Of a DNA stretch of 64,000 bases, positions 43,506 through 52,149 are shown piece after piece. Each line of letters opens with the position of its first letter. Within the stretch, counting starts at the first letter, position 1. Made by a program: the position numbers and the translations under genes. The DNA comes from UBA5216 sp043743335 (GTDB taxonomy: Bacteria; Pseudomonadota; Gammaproteobacteria; Burkholderiales; SG8-41): contig JAYTWR010000171.1 in NCBI GenBank assembly GCA_043743335.1, positions 1 to 64,000 on the forward strand, in the 5' to 3' direction. The notes beneath the pieces are model-generated. The model was not told where the DNA came from. It made no database searches and worked only from the letters and a program-made list of their open reading frames with translations.

Positions 43506-44447
43506 TCAACCCAGTTCCTTGACCATCTCCGGCACAGCCTTGAACAGATCATCCACCACCCAGTAGCTCGCCACCGAGAATATCGGCGCTTCCGCATCCT
43601 TGTTAATGGCAATAATCACTTTGCTGTCTTTCATACCGGCCAGATGCTGAATGGCACCGGAGATGCCCACCGCGACATACAGTTCCGGCGCAACAATCTT
43701 GCCGGTTTGACCGACCTGATAGTCGTTAGGCACAAAGCCCGAATCCACCGCCGCACGCGATGCGCCCACGGCGGCGCCGAGTTTGTCGGCGAGCGGTTCG
43801 AGGATTTTGAAATTCTCGGCGCTGCCCATGCCACGCCCCCCGGAGACGATGATGCGCGCCGCCGTGAGTTCAGGACGTGCTGACTTGGTGAGTTCCTGCC
43901 CGTTGAACTTGGACAGGCCCGCATCCGCCGCCGCCGCCAGTGCTTCCACCGCAGCCGAACCGCCCCCATTTTCCAACACCGCTGCCGGATCAAATGCTGT
44001 GCCGCGCACCGTGATCACCTTGATCGCGTCGCTCGACTGCACGGTCACCATCACATTCCCCGCGTAGGTTGGGCGCACAAAGGTGTCCGCCGAAACGACG
44101 CCGCTGATATCGGAAATCTGCTGCACGTCGAGCATCGCGGCCACGCGCGGCATGAAGTTCTTGCCGACGCCGGTAGCCGGCGCAACGATATGGGTGTAGT
44201 TTTTGGCGATGCTCAACACCAGCGCCGTCATGTTTTCCGCCAGCCACCCTTCGTAGTGCGGCGCATCTGCCACCAGCACTTTGGCGACGCCTTTGACTTG
44301 GGCTGCCGCAGCGCCTGCTTCTGCGCATTGATGCCCCGCGATCAGCACCGTGACATCGCCACCGAGTTGGGTGGCCGCGGTAATCGTATTGGCCGTGCCC
44401 GGCTTGAGTTGCTTGCCGTCGTGTTCAGCTATAACCAGGATTGTCAT
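43506..44447 (-). CDS. etfA: Electron transfer flavoprotein, alpha subunit
   Basis: This 313-residue EtfA carries the FAD-binding C-terminal domain with SGGRGMGSAENF, SRAAVDSGFVPNDYQVGQTG and ISGAIQHLAGMKDSKVIIAI. With EtfB it receives electrons from acyl-CoA dehydrogenases and passes them to ETF-QO. It starts directly after the etfB stop with no gap. Three ACADs and ETF-QO occur within the window. Confidence 0.97.
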   Translation of the reverse strand: MTILVIAEHDGKQLKPGTANTITAATQLGGDVTVLIAGHQCAEAGAAAAQVKGVAKVLVADAPHYEGWLAENMTALVLSIAKNYTHIVAPATGVGKNFMPRVAAMLDVQQISDISGVVSADTFVRPTYAGNVMVTVQSSDAIKVITVRGTAFDPAAVLENGGGSAAVEALAAAADAGLSKFNGQELTKSARPELTAARIIVSGGRGMGSAENFKILEPLADKLGAAVGASRAAVDSGFVPNDYQVGQTGKIVAPELYVAVGISGAIQHLAGMKDSKVIIAINKDAEAPIFSVASYWVVDDLFKAVPEMVKELG

Positions 44448-45197
44448 TTAGATGACCCTCGCTTCATTCTTGAGTTTGGCAACGAGTTCTTTCACGTCGG
44501 CCACTTTGACGCCGGAACTGCGCTTGGCGGGCTCTTCCACCTTCAGCGTTTTCAGACGCGGCTTGATGTCTACACCCAGCGCATCCGGCTTGATGTTTTC
44601 CAGCGGCTTTTTCTTCGCCTTCATGATGTTGGGCAGCGTGACATACCGCGGCTCATTCAGACGCAGATCGGCAGTCACCACCGCCGGCACTTTCACCGTA
44701 AGTCTTTCTAGACCGCCGTCGATTTCGCGCGTGATTTCGGCACTGTCACCGTTGATGGTCACATTCGAAATATGCGTCGCCTGCGGCCAACCCAGCAGCG
44801 CCGCCAGCATCTGGCCGCACTGATTGGAATCGTCGTCGATGGCCTGCTTGCCCATGATGACCAGACGCGGCTGCTCTTTCTCGACAATGGCTTTCAGCAC
44901 TTTGGCGACGGCCAACGGCTGCACTTCCTCGGTGGTTTCGACGAGGATGCCGCGATCAGCGCCCATCGCCATAGCGGTGCGGATGGTTTCCTGGCATTGC
45001 AGCGTGCCGATGGATACCACTACGATTTCGGTAACGATGCCCGCTTCTTTCATGCGCACGGCCTGCTCGACCGCGATTTCGCAAAACGGGTTGATCGTCA
45101 TTTTGATATTGGCCGTCTCGACCCCGGTGCCGTCGGATTTGACGCGCACCTTCACATACGGGTCGATCACGCGCTTGGCCGTGACCAGAACTTTCAT
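44448..45197 (-). CDS. etfB: Electron transfer flavoprotein, beta subunit
   Basis: This 249-residue EtfB starts MKVLVTAKRVIDPYVKVRVK and has the AMP-binding segment ADRGILVETTEE and the recognition-loop helix IVMGKQAIDDDSNQCGQMLA. It binds AMP and docks to acyl-CoA dehydrogenases. It leads the etfBA operon, with GGAG a few bases before the ATG. The upstream region holds AT-rich motif copy 5. Confidence 0.97.
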   Translation of the reverse strand: MKVLVTAKRVIDPYVKVRVKSDGTGVETANIKMTINPFCEIAVEQAVRMKEAGIVTEIVVVSIGTLQCQETIRTAMAMGADRGILVETTEEVQPLAVAKVLKAIVEKEQPRLVIMGKQAIDDDSNQCGQMLAALLGWPQATHISNVTINGDSAEITREIDGGLERLTVKVPAVVTADLRLNEPRYVTLPNIMKAKKKPLENIKPDALGVDIKPRLKTLKVEEPAKRSSGVKVADVKELVAKLKNEARVI

Positions 45198-45292
45198 TGC
45201 GACTCCTTTGGAGGGACAGATGGGAAGAAACAGCCGACTATTTTAGCCGAAAGCATCAGCGCGCGAAACCTCCGGCATTTCACGGCCAGCAC

Positions 45293-45320
45293 GTAACTAT
45301 TTAATTTTATTGAGTTTTAT
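45293..45320 (+). repeat. AT-rich junction motif, copy 5
   Basis: GTAACTATTTAATTTTATTG followed by AGTTTTAT lies about 96 bp upstream of the etfB start. The right half matches the repeat units upstream of fadE. Confidence 0.55.
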
Positions 45321-45336
45321 AAAGTGGACTGAAATT

Positions 45337-45492
45337 TCACCGCGAGCGCCAGCGGGCGTGGTCGTAGCTGTAGCCCGTGGTTTCGAGTATCGCGTTTTCC
45401 TCAACTTGAATGAGCTGGCCGGCGGTGGCGTAGTGGTAGTCGCAGCGCGCGCCGCGTGCGGCTATTTCAGGCGCAAGAGGCGGGTGACAAAT
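45337..45492 (-). pseudogene. Possible truncated gene remnant
   Basis: Read on the minus strand, the frame from 45492 down to the TGA at 45337-45339 gives a protein-like C terminus including CDYHYATAGQLIQVEENAIL and YSYDHARWRSR. It has no start codon. The frame is closed upstream by a stop formed within AT-rich motif copy 6. The composition looks coding, but I do not recognise the family. Alternatively it is a chance open frame. Confidence 0.35.
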
Positions 45493-45516
45493 TTATCAAT
45501 AAAAACAGTTACTTAC
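45493..45516 (+). repeat. AT-rich junction motif, copy 6
   Basis: TTATCAATAAAAACAGTTAC followed by TTAC lies upstream of hicB and is inverted relative to copy 5. It is nearly identical to copy 9 at 51970-51993. Confidence 0.6.
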
Positions 45517-45716
45517 ATCGTATCTCCCATTTTGCGTTGCGACTTTGCTTGTTAACGGTCAAAAGCGTAGTCACATTGCCCTTGTCACTTACGAAACCCC
45601 TTGGAGATTGGCGGTGCGTGGCGCTATTTCGCGCCTGCTTTCCATCAGGACAGCCACTTGTCCACCGTGATCGATTCTGCGATATTGACGCCCTTTGGCG
45701 TCGCAACGAGGCGGAC

Positions 45717-45923
45717 ATGAACGAACTGATATTTGTAGTCGAAGAAGCGCCCGAGGGCGGTTACACGGCACAGGCGCTGGGCGCAGCCATTTGCACGGAA
45801 GCCGACGACTTAAAGAGCCTGCAACAAAATGTGCGTGACGCCGTGAAGTGTCATTTCGAGCCGGCCAAAACGCCCGCGATGGTGCGATTGCATTTTGTGC
45901 GCGATGAACTGATCGCAGTATGA
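45717..45923 (+). CDS. hicB: HicB-type antitoxin
   Basis: This 68-residue HicB-like RNase H-fold domain has EEAPEGGYTAQALGAAI, EADDLKSLQQNVRDAVKCHF and VRLHFVRDELI. It is expected to neutralise HicA by direct binding. Longer HicB proteins carry a C-terminal DNA-binding domain for autoregulation, and this one ends before such a domain. Start ATG 45717 is the first in frame that gives the conserved N terminus. The stop overlaps the hicA start (ATGA). Confidence 0.85.
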   Translation: MNELIFVVEEAPEGGYTAQALGAAICTEADDLKSLQQNVRDAVKCHFEPAKTPAMVRLHFVRDELIAV

Positions 45924-46168
45924 GATTGCCTCGCGACGTTTCCGGTCGCGACTTAGCGAAGGCTGCCGGTGCTCTGGGTTACCAGATCACGCGCCAGGCG
46001 GGCAGCCATATCCGGCTCACCACGCAACGCAATGGCGAGCACCACATCACCATCCCCGCGCACGAAACGCTGAAAGTGGGCACCCTGGCGGCGATCGTCG
46101 GGCACATCGCGGCGCACATTGCGATCGAGCGCGACGAAGTTGCCAGACTGCTATTCCCGGGAAGGTGA
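45920..46168 (+). CDS. hicA: HicA-type mRNA interferase toxin
   Basis: This 82-residue HicA toxin has a dsRBD-like fold with the catalytic His in ITRQAGSHIRLTTQ (~residue 30), followed by HITIPAHETLKVGTLAAIV. It cleaves mRNA when freed from HicB. The order here is antitoxin first, the reverse of E. coli hicAB, but it is common elsewhere. The adjacent REP-like repeat follows at 46243. Confidence 0.9.
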   Translation: MRLPRDVSGRDLAKAAGALGYQITRQAGSHIRLTTQRNGEHHITIPAHETLKVGTLAAIVGHIAAHIAIERDEVARLLFPGR

Positions 46169-46242
46169 CCGCCATTGTTATTGCGCGAGATGCGCAAGTT
46201 GAGCTGCAAGTGCGGCGGTTGAATATCAGTCTGTGATTACCG

Positions 46243-46332
46243 TAGGGCGCCAATATGCGCAGCGCATTGCGCCGCATGGCCTGACGATGGACTACATAAG
46301 GCGCATTGCCCTTCGGTTATTGCGCCCTGCGC
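46243..46332. repeat. GGGCGC/GCGCCC palindromic extragenic repeat
   Basis: GTAGGGCGCCAATATGCGCA starts the unit and TTATTGCGCCCTGCGC ends it, with internal GCGCATTGCG copies. The outer arms are complementary. It is related to the unit at 19203-19270. It lies between hicA and the end of the convergent Bug receptor gene. Confidence 0.6.
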
Positions 46333-46386
46333 GCACCGCATAAAGCACATCGCCGTGACCCGTAACAGCAGCGTCAGCAGCAACCA

Positions 46387-47439
46387 TCAATCGATCCTCG
46401 CCCCCGCGCGTTTGACGATCTCGCCCCACTTGGCGTATTCGCTGCGGATGTATTGCGCAAATTGTTCCGGCGTGCCGCCCGCCGGCTCGGAGCCGATCAG
46501 CGTGACTTTTTCTCTGTAGCTCGTTGAAGCCACCATGCGATTGAGTTCCGCGTTCAGGCGCATGATCGCCGCGCGCGGCATCGCCGCCGGGCCGACGATG
46601 CCCGTCCAGGTGGTTGCTTCGTAACCCGGCACGCCCGCCTCGGCGATGGTCGGAAATTCCGGCAGTGCTTCGACCCGTTTCGGGCCGCTCACCGCCAGCC
46701 CGCGCACGCGCCCGCCTCGGGCGTGTGGCGTGATGGAGTTGGTACTTTCCAGCATGATCTGCACCTGCCCCGCGATCAATTCGGTGATCGCCGCCGCACC
46801 GCCTTTATACGGCACATGCACCGCCTGCGTGCCGGTCATGCTTTTGAACAATTCAAAGCCTACGTGGCCCGGCGTGCCGTTGCCGCTGGAGGCGTAATTC
46901 AATTTGCCGGGATTCTGTTTCGCAAAGCTGATGAGGTCGCGCACGCTTTTGAACGGTGTTGTCGGCCCCACCGCCAGCAGCATCTGCCCGGTGGTGGTTT
47001 GCGCAATCGGTGCCAAGTCTTTCTGCACGTCGACCGGCGGTTTTTGCAGCATGTTGGGGCTGATCGCCAGCGCGCCGATCATGCCGTAAGCGATGGTGTA
47101 ACCGTCGGGCGGCGCCTTCGCCGCGATTTCCAGCCCCAGTAGCAACGCGCCGCCGGGACGGTTATCGACAATCACCTGCTGCTTCAAGCGCGTGGTGAGC
47201 TCGCCCGCGATAATGCGCGCCACCGTGTCGGAAGCGCTGCCGGAGGCTTGCGGCACAATCAGGCGTATGGGGCGCGAGGGGTAGTCTTGTACCGGCGCCT
47301 GCGCCCACACCGGTGCGCTCATCATCAGCATACTCACTGCCAGCAGGCTCACCAGCGGTAGACATAGCGCAGAAAATGCGCACTGACCACAAAAATAATT
47401 CAATAAAAACAAATAGTTAAGTAATTTAAATGGCTTCAA
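46387..47439 (-). CDS. Bug/TctC-family periplasmic solute receptor
   Basis: This 350-residue receptor has an unusually long signal peptide (about 46 residues, ending APVWAQAP). Motifs are YPSRPIRLIVPQASGSASDT, VIVDNRPGGALLLGLEIAAK and APPDGYT. The start is TTG 47439, supported by AAGGTGG about eight bases upstream and by the TTGA overlap with the stop of the preceding receptor. Codons 7-13 carry AT-rich motif copy 7, which may explain the long N terminus. An alternative start lies inside the signal region. Confidence 0.88.
   Translation of the reverse strand: MKPFKLLNYLFLLNYFCGQCAFSALCLPLVSLLAVSMLMMSAPVWAQAPVQDYPSRPIRLIVPQASGSASDTVARIIAGELTTRLKQQVIVDNRPGGALLLGLEIAAKAPPDGYTIAYGMIGALAISPNMLQKPPVDVQKDLAPIAQTTTGQMLLAVGPTTPFKSVRDLISFAKQNPGKLNYASSGNGTPGHVGFELFKSMTGTQAVHVPYKGGAAAITELIAGQVQIMLESTNSITPHARGGRVRGLAVSGPKRVEALPEFPTIAEAGVPGYEATTWTGIVGPAAMPRAAIMRLNAELNRMVASTSYREKVTLIGSEPAGGTPEQFAQYIRSEYAKWGEIVKRAGARID
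47399..47421 (+). repeat. AT-rich junction motif, copy 7
   Basis: TTCAATAAAAACAAATAGTT followed by AAG lies within the first codons of the second Bug gene, at the junction of two tandem receptor genes. Confidence 0.55.
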
Positions 47440-48425
47440 TTGAACACCACCTTCGCCTCTTTAATGACCCGCCCCATGCGCTCGAACTCGCGCTTGATGT
47501 GCGCCGCGAATTCGTCCGGCGAACTGCCCATGGGGATTACCGCTTCGCTGATGAAACGATCCTGCAGTTCTTTCGATTTCACCACCGTCACAATTTCCTT
47601 GTTCAGCCGGTCGATTATCGCGCGCGGCGTTTGCGCGGGCGCGCTGATGCCGTACCACGAGCTCGATTCAAAACCGGCGAGACCGCTCTCCGCCACCGTG
47701 GGCACATCAGCCATCGCCGGTGAACGTTTGGCGCCGGTCATCGCGATGGCGCGCACCTTGCCGTTTTTGACGTGCGGCAACATCGCCACCGCACTGGAAA
47801 ACATCAGCGGCACCTGCCCGCTCATCACATCCGTCATTGCCAGCGATAAACCTTTGTACGGCACGTGCGTGAGTTTTACGCCGGCCATCATCGCGAACAA
47901 TTCGGTCGACAAATGCGTAGCGCCGCCGATGCCGTTCGAAGCGTAATTCACCTCGCCCGGCTTGGCCTTGGTCAAGGCAATCAATGCTTTGATCGAGCGC
48001 ACCGGCAAAGAAGGATGCACCACCACCAGCAACGGCGCTGCGGCGATCAAACTCACCGGCGCAAAATCTTTCACCGGATCGTAGAGTGCCTTTTTCTGCG
48101 CATGCGGCACGATAGACATCAACGCCGCATTGGCGAGCAACAACGTGTAGCCGTCCGGCGGCGCACGCAACACCAGCTCGGCGCCGATCAAGCCGCCCGC
48201 GCCTGCGCGGTTGTCGACCACAATTTGCTGGCCCAGTGCGGGCGCGATTTTTTGCCCGATCAAGCGCGCGATAGTGTCGTTGCCGCCACCGGGTGCCAGC
48301 GGCACGATCAGGCGTATGGATTTGGTGGGGTAACCCTGTGCTGCGCTCCAGGTCGGCGCAAGCAGCGCGCCAGCGCACAACAGATAATAACTGTAACTAG
48401 TTGATTTAAAATGAAAATTCAGCAT
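47436..48425 (-). CDS. Bug/TctC-family periplasmic solute receptor
   Basis: This 329-residue receptor has a signal peptide ending PTWSAAQG (~residue 29), then YPTKSIRLIVPLAPGGGNDT, IVVDNRAGAGGLIGAELVLR and APPDGYTL. Its first 20 bp overlap the TonB receptor gene, and its stop overlaps the next receptor, so three genes are chained by overlaps. AT-rich motif copy 8 encodes residues 5-11. Confidence 0.93.
   Translation of the reverse strand: MLNFHFKSTSYSYYLLCAGALLAPTWSAAQGYPTKSIRLIVPLAPGGGNDTIARLIGQKIAPALGQQIVVDNRAGAGGLIGAELVLRAPPDGYTLLLANAALMSIVPHAQKKALYDPVKDFAPVSLIAAAPLLVVVHPSLPVRSIKALIALTKAKPGEVNYASNGIGGATHLSTELFAMMAGVKLTHVPYKGLSLAMTDVMSGQVPLMFSSAVAMLPHVKNGKVRAIAMTGAKRSPAMADVPTVAESGLAGFESSSWYGISAPAQTPRAIIDRLNKEIVTVVKSKELQDRFISEAVIPMGSSPDEFAAHIKREFERMGRVIKEAKVVFN
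48393..48410 (+). repeat. AT-rich junction motif, copy 8
   Basis: GTAACTAGTTGATTTAAA spans the stop codon of the TonB receptor gene and codons 6-11 of the following Bug gene (minus strand). Confidence 0.65.
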
Positions 48426-50550
48426 TTATGCCTATCATCGCATTGCGCCCCGGCGCGGGCTCGTAGTAGCGGTTGTTGGCCTCGGCGACGATCACTGAGC
48501 CGATGTAGCCCTTGTCGCCCACGTTATCCACGCGCACGAATTCGGTGAGTTTCCAATTGCGTCCGCGCTGCTGCAAGCCCGCGCGCAAGTTAAAAATCGT
48601 ATACGCGCCGGCAAACTCGGCGTTCTGATCGTTCACCCACACCTTACCGCTATGACGCACTTCAAGGCCGGTGTGAAAGCCCGTAGCTGCGTGTCGCCAT
48701 ACCAATTCGCCAAACAAATTCGTGCCGGCGATGCCCGGTAATTTGCTGCCCGCACTGACCGGCACCACTACAGCGGGCGTGCCAGTCACCGTGGTAAACG
48801 GTTGCGTGAAGCGCGCATTGAGCAGCGTGTAAGACAGCGCGGCCTCAAAGCCATACGGCAGTTTTTGCGCATAGCCCAACTCCAGACCTTCGCGCCGCGT
48901 GCCCTGCACGTTTTTGAAATCCGAGCGTCCGCCGGCATTACTGTTGACCACAATCTCATCCGACACGTCAATGCGAAACACGGATACATTCACGCGCCCA
49001 TGGTCACCCACCAGCGCTTTCAGCCCCAACTCGCGATGCAGGCTGTTAGCCGGACGCAGCGCGAAGTTCAGGCCAGTCACGCCCCCGCTGCGGTAAGCGA
49101 GCTCGGCGAAGGTCGGCGTTTCGAAACCCTTGCCGACGTTGGCGTACACATTAAACGTCGGCGTGAATTTGTAGATGGCACCAAACGACGGCGTGGTCTT
49201 CGAGTAATCCACGCCGCCGCTGTCGTTCGGGTTACCGGCGGCGATGAAATAGTCATTGGATTCAAACTTGACTCGGCTGTGGCGCACGCCTGTGAGCACA
49301 CTCAAATTTTTGATCACTTGCCATTCGGCTTGCGCGTAGACATCGGTGTTGCTAACGGTGTTGTCTTCGTTACGCTGCAGTGCGCCGGTCACGCCAAAAT
49401 TATTGCGCAAGCCCTGACGGCGTTCTTTCATCCGATCGTAATCCATGCCGCCGCTCAGCGTGAACGGGCCGCCCAGCAAGTTCGTTTCGTGCGTGATCCG
49501 CAGCGCGGCACCGCCGTAACCGCGATCCAAGTCCACCACGCCCCCCGAAGACGTGGCAACCGCCTGCGTGGCAATCGGTATCGCCAGATGCTGCGTCACC
49601 TGCCGGTCGCCAAAATACACGCGAGCGTTGAGTTTGGTTTTGGCGGCCAGCGCAACGTCGTATGTCAGCCCCGCCTGATTTTGTGCAACGCTTTTACGCG
49701 TATTAAAATTATAGGCATTCGCTGGCGTGGCACCGGCGAAATTGCCACCCGCCTGCTTGGGGTTCTGCACCACCTGCGCAGCGGTGAGGCCCAGCGGGTC
49801 TTCCGTCTCCGGTTGATCCAGCGCGTTCAGCACCAGCGTAAACACCCCGGCACTGCCCAGATCGTATTTGAACTTGGCGTTGAGATGATCGCGCCGCGCC
49901 GCGCTGTGATCGCGATAACCGTTCGTCTCAAAGCGCGACGCATCAATCACCATATTGAGCGGCCCATGCTGGCCGCCGTAATTCACGTCCACCTTCGACG
50001 TGTTATAGCTGCCATACAGCCCGCTTAGCGAAAACGTCGGTTCCTTGGGGCCGTCAGCGGTGAAAATCTGCACCACGCCGCCAGCGGAATTTCCGTACAT
50101 ACTTGCAAATGGCCCGCGCAGCACTTCGATATTTTTCGCCGACGACAGATTGAACGAAGCGGCCTGCCCCTGCCCGTCGGGCATGGTCGCGGGAATGCCG
50201 TCCGCAATCAGCCGCAGCCCGCGCACGCCAAAGGTGGAACGCGCACCAAAGCCGCGTGATGAAATCTGCAAATCCTGCGCATAGTTGTGGCGATTCTGCA
50301 CCACAATGCCCGGCACGCGATTGAGCACCTCGGACAAATTCACCCCGGGATTACCTTCGCGAATGGTACGTTGATCCAGCGTATCGATGGCGGCCGGAAT
50401 ATCCAAATTATCGCGTTCCACACGTGTGGCGCTGACGGACACCTCAGGCAGCGCTACCGGCTTTTGCGCCGCATTTTGCGCTTGCACGCCGCCGCACGCC
50501 CAACCCGCCAGTGCGGCCGCGACAGATTTCTTGATCGTCAAAGGCTTCAT
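48406..50550 (-). CDS. TonB-dependent outer-membrane receptor
   Basis: This 714-residue receptor has a signal peptide (CGGVQAQNAAQ) and a TonB-box-like LPEVSVSATRVER. The plug domain has VPGIVVQNRHNY, SSRGFG and VRGLRLIADGIPATMPDGQG. A 22-strand barrel follows, ending in the C-terminal Phe (GINAEFSF). It imports a siderophore or another scarce ligand using TonB energy. The PQQ-type dehydrogenase lies 17 bp upstream and two Bug receptors overlap downstream, so this looks like one uptake operon. It resembles FecA-like receptors, but the ligand is unknown. Confidence 0.93.
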   Translation of the reverse strand: MKPLTIKKSVAAALAGWACGGVQAQNAAQKPVALPEVSVSATRVERDNLDIPAAIDTLDQRTIREGNPGVNLSEVLNRVPGIVVQNRHNYAQDLQISSRGFGARSTFGVRGLRLIADGIPATMPDGQGQAASFNLSSAKNIEVLRGPFASMYGNSAGGVVQIFTADGPKEPTFSLSGLYGSYNTSKVDVNYGGQHGPLNMVIDASRFETNGYRDHSAARRDHLNAKFKYDLGSAGVFTLVLNALDQPETEDPLGLTAAQVVQNPKQAGGNFAGATPANAYNFNTRKSVAQNQAGLTYDVALAAKTKLNARVYFGDRQVTQHLAIPIATQAVATSSGGVVDLDRGYGGAALRITHETNLLGGPFTLSGGMDYDRMKERRQGLRNNFGVTGALQRNEDNTVSNTDVYAQAEWQVIKNLSVLTGVRHSRVKFESNDYFIAAGNPNDSGGVDYSKTTPSFGAIYKFTPTFNVYANVGKGFETPTFAELAYRSGGVTGLNFALRPANSLHRELGLKALVGDHGRVNVSVFRIDVSDEIVVNSNAGGRSDFKNVQGTRREGLELGYAQKLPYGFEAALSYTLLNARFTQPFTTVTGTPAVVVPVSAGSKLPGIAGTNLFGELVWRHAATGFHTGLEVRHSGKVWVNDQNAEFAGAYTIFNLRAGLQQRGRNWKLTEFVRVDNVGDKGYIGSVIVAEANNRYYEPAPGRNAMIGINAEFSF

Positions 50551-50567
50551 TTTATCTTTCAGGATAT

Positions 50568-51845
50568 TCAGCGCTTATAGCTAATGCGATACAAAGCGCC
50601 CGTCAAATCATCGGATACCAATAGCGCCCCGTCCGGCATCACCTGCACATCCACCGGGCGTCCCCAATGGCTGTTGGCGTCCGCCCAGCCTTCAGCGAAG
50701 GGCTCATATTTCAACACTTTACCTTGTGCGTCCAACGAAATTTGCATCAGATTGAAACCCGCCCGCGCCGTTTTGTTCCACGAACCGTGTGTAGCCAAAA
50801 TCAAGCGGTTGCGAAACTCAGCCGGGAACATTTTGCCATTGTAAAACCGCAGACCCATGGGCGCCACATGCGCGCCCAGCTTCAGCGTCGGCGGCGAAAA
50901 CTCCGCACACGAGCGCCCTTTGCCGTGATCCGGATCCAGCGTGTCGCCCTGATGGCAATACGGATAGCCAAAATGCGCGCCTTTGCGGCTGGCGCGATGC
51001 AGCGTGTCGTTGGGTAAATCATCGCCCATCCAGTCGCGTCCGTGGTGGGTGAACCACAAATCTTTGGTCACCGGATGAAACGCCATACCCATGCTGTTGC
51101 GCACACCCTTGGCGTAGGTTTCCAGCACCCCGGCTTTGGGATCGACGCGCACAATTTGCGCATGGGTATCCAGCGGCACGCAGCTATTGCAGGGCGCGCC
51201 AATGTTGAAATACAGCGCGCCGTCGGGCCCGACAGTCAAATACTTCCAGCCGTGGTGCTCGTCTTTGGGCAGCGCATCAAACACCACCACCGGTTTGGGC
51301 GGATTGTCGAGACTCTCTTCGATGTTGTCGTAACGCAAAATACGCGACACCTCAGCCACATACAGCGCGCCGCCGTGAAACGCCACGCCGTTGGGGCGAA
51401 CCAAATCCTTGAGCAACGCTTTGACTTGGCGCTTGCCGTCTTTTTCAGTCACGGCGTAAACCGTATCCAGCAGACGCGTACCGACAAACACCGTGCCTTT
51501 TGCGCCCAGCGTCATCGAGCGCGCATGCGGCAGGCCGGTCGCCCACAGTTCAATGCTGAATCCCGGCGGCAGCTTGATCTTGTCCAGCTTGATATCGGCA
51601 GCGGCTTTCGCGGCGATGCCCGGCGCGTGCGGTGCAAGGCTGGAATTTTTCATCGCTTCCGGCCGCCCTTGCATCCACGGCGGCGGCGGCGGCGGTGCCA
51701 GCGATTGCTGTGCGGGCTGCACTTGGGGCGCGGGTATGGATTGCACCGTGGGCTGCTGCGCGTGGGCGCACACCGCGAGCAGATTTCCGATCCCGATTCC
51801 GGTCCCGATCAACAGCTTGCGCAGCGCGTGCAAAATCGTACTCAT
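50568..51845 (-). CDS. PQQ-dependent sugar dehydrogenase-like (sorbosone dehydrogenase family)
   Basis: This 425-residue periplasmic beta-propeller has a signal peptide (LLAVCAHAQQP), then a Pro/Gln-rich linker (APPPPPPWMQ). The propeller has IKLPPGFSIELWATGLPHAR, VRPNGVAFHGGALYVAEVSR, NSMGMAFHPVTKDLWFTHHG and GWADANSHWGRPVDVQVMPD. The family oxidises aldoses or sorbosone with PQQ. No PQQ synthesis genes are in the window. Adjacent Cys (APCNSC) may form a disulfide. The upstream side is divergent from the PhnD-like gene. Confidence 0.88.
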   Translation of the reverse strand: MSTILHALRKLLIGTGIGIGNLLAVCAHAQQPTVQSIPAPQVQPAQQSLAPPPPPPWMQGRPEAMKNSSLAPHAPGIAAKAAADIKLDKIKLPPGFSIELWATGLPHARSMTLGAKGTVFVGTRLLDTVYAVTEKDGKRQVKALLKDLVRPNGVAFHGGALYVAEVSRILRYDNIEESLDNPPKPVVVFDALPKDEHHGWKYLTVGPDGALYFNIGAPCNSCVPLDTHAQIVRVDPKAGVLETYAKGVRNSMGMAFHPVTKDLWFTHHGRDWMGDDLPNDTLHRASRKGAHFGYPYCHQGDTLDPDHGKGRSCAEFSPPTLKLGAHVAPMGLRFYNGKMFPAEFRNRLILATHGSWNKTARAGFNLMQISLDAQGKVLKYEPFAEGWADANSHWGRPVDVQVMPDGALLVSDDLTGALYRISYKR

Positions 51846-51876
51846 AAAAAATCCGTGTCAACAAAAATGAGCCGCA

Positions 51877-51912
51877 GGGCAGGCCTCAGGGCAGGCCTCA
51901 GGGCAGGCCTCA
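51877..51912. repeat. Three perfect GGGCAGGCCTCA units
   Basis: Three exact tandem copies of the 12-bp unit occupy 51877-51888, 51889-51900 and 51901-51912. Each unit contains the palindrome AGGCCT. Confidence 0.95.
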
Positions 51913-51969
51913 GCACCCTTGCAAAGCGCGCCATTATGCCGTAAATCGGCTTGCCGAAGAACAATGATT

Positions 51970-51993
51970 TTATCAATAAAAACAATTACTTAC
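51970..51993 (+). repeat. AT-rich junction motif, copy 9
   Basis: TTATCAATAAAAACAATTAC followed by TTAC lies in the divergent gap, about 156 bp before the PhnD-like start. It differs from copy 6 by a single base over 24. Confidence 0.7.
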
Positions 51994-52149
51994 GGGATAC
52001 CCTCTTGCACCGAGCTACGGTATCGCGGACTCTGCTATCCTTCGCCGGCAGCATTGCAGATGCCACCGGCGTTTGCGCTGTGGCTACGTGTTTTTACACA
52101 CCTTTACATCCTTTTACACCCCTACAGTTACACCACTCAGGAGATTCAC

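Larger units (their letters stand above)
45198..45716. other. Gap between etfB and hicB with a gene remnant and two motif copies
   Basis: No intact gene is seen in 519 bp. AT-rich motif copies lie at 45293-45320 and 45493-45516 in opposite orientation. Between them on the minus strand is a 5'-truncated reading frame. The stretch 45520-45716 precedes hicB and should hold its promoter, but I find no clear -35/-10 pair. Confidence 0.6.
51846..52149. other. Divergent gap with 12-bp repeats and an AT-rich motif
   Basis: These 304 bp separate the dehydrogenase and the PhnD-like gene. They contain the 12-bp repeat at 51877-51912, AT-rich motif copy 9 and a run of TTTACAC-like words (52088-52137) just before the AGGAG ribosome site of the PhnD-like gene. 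No gene is seen. Confidence 0.6.

Noticed and set aside
48802..50028. A 408-codon open frame on the + strand opposite the TonB receptor gene
   Set aside because: It is antisense to a gene with clear domains, is Arg/His-rich as expected of a shadow frame in GC-rich DNA, and shows no family motif or ribosome site.
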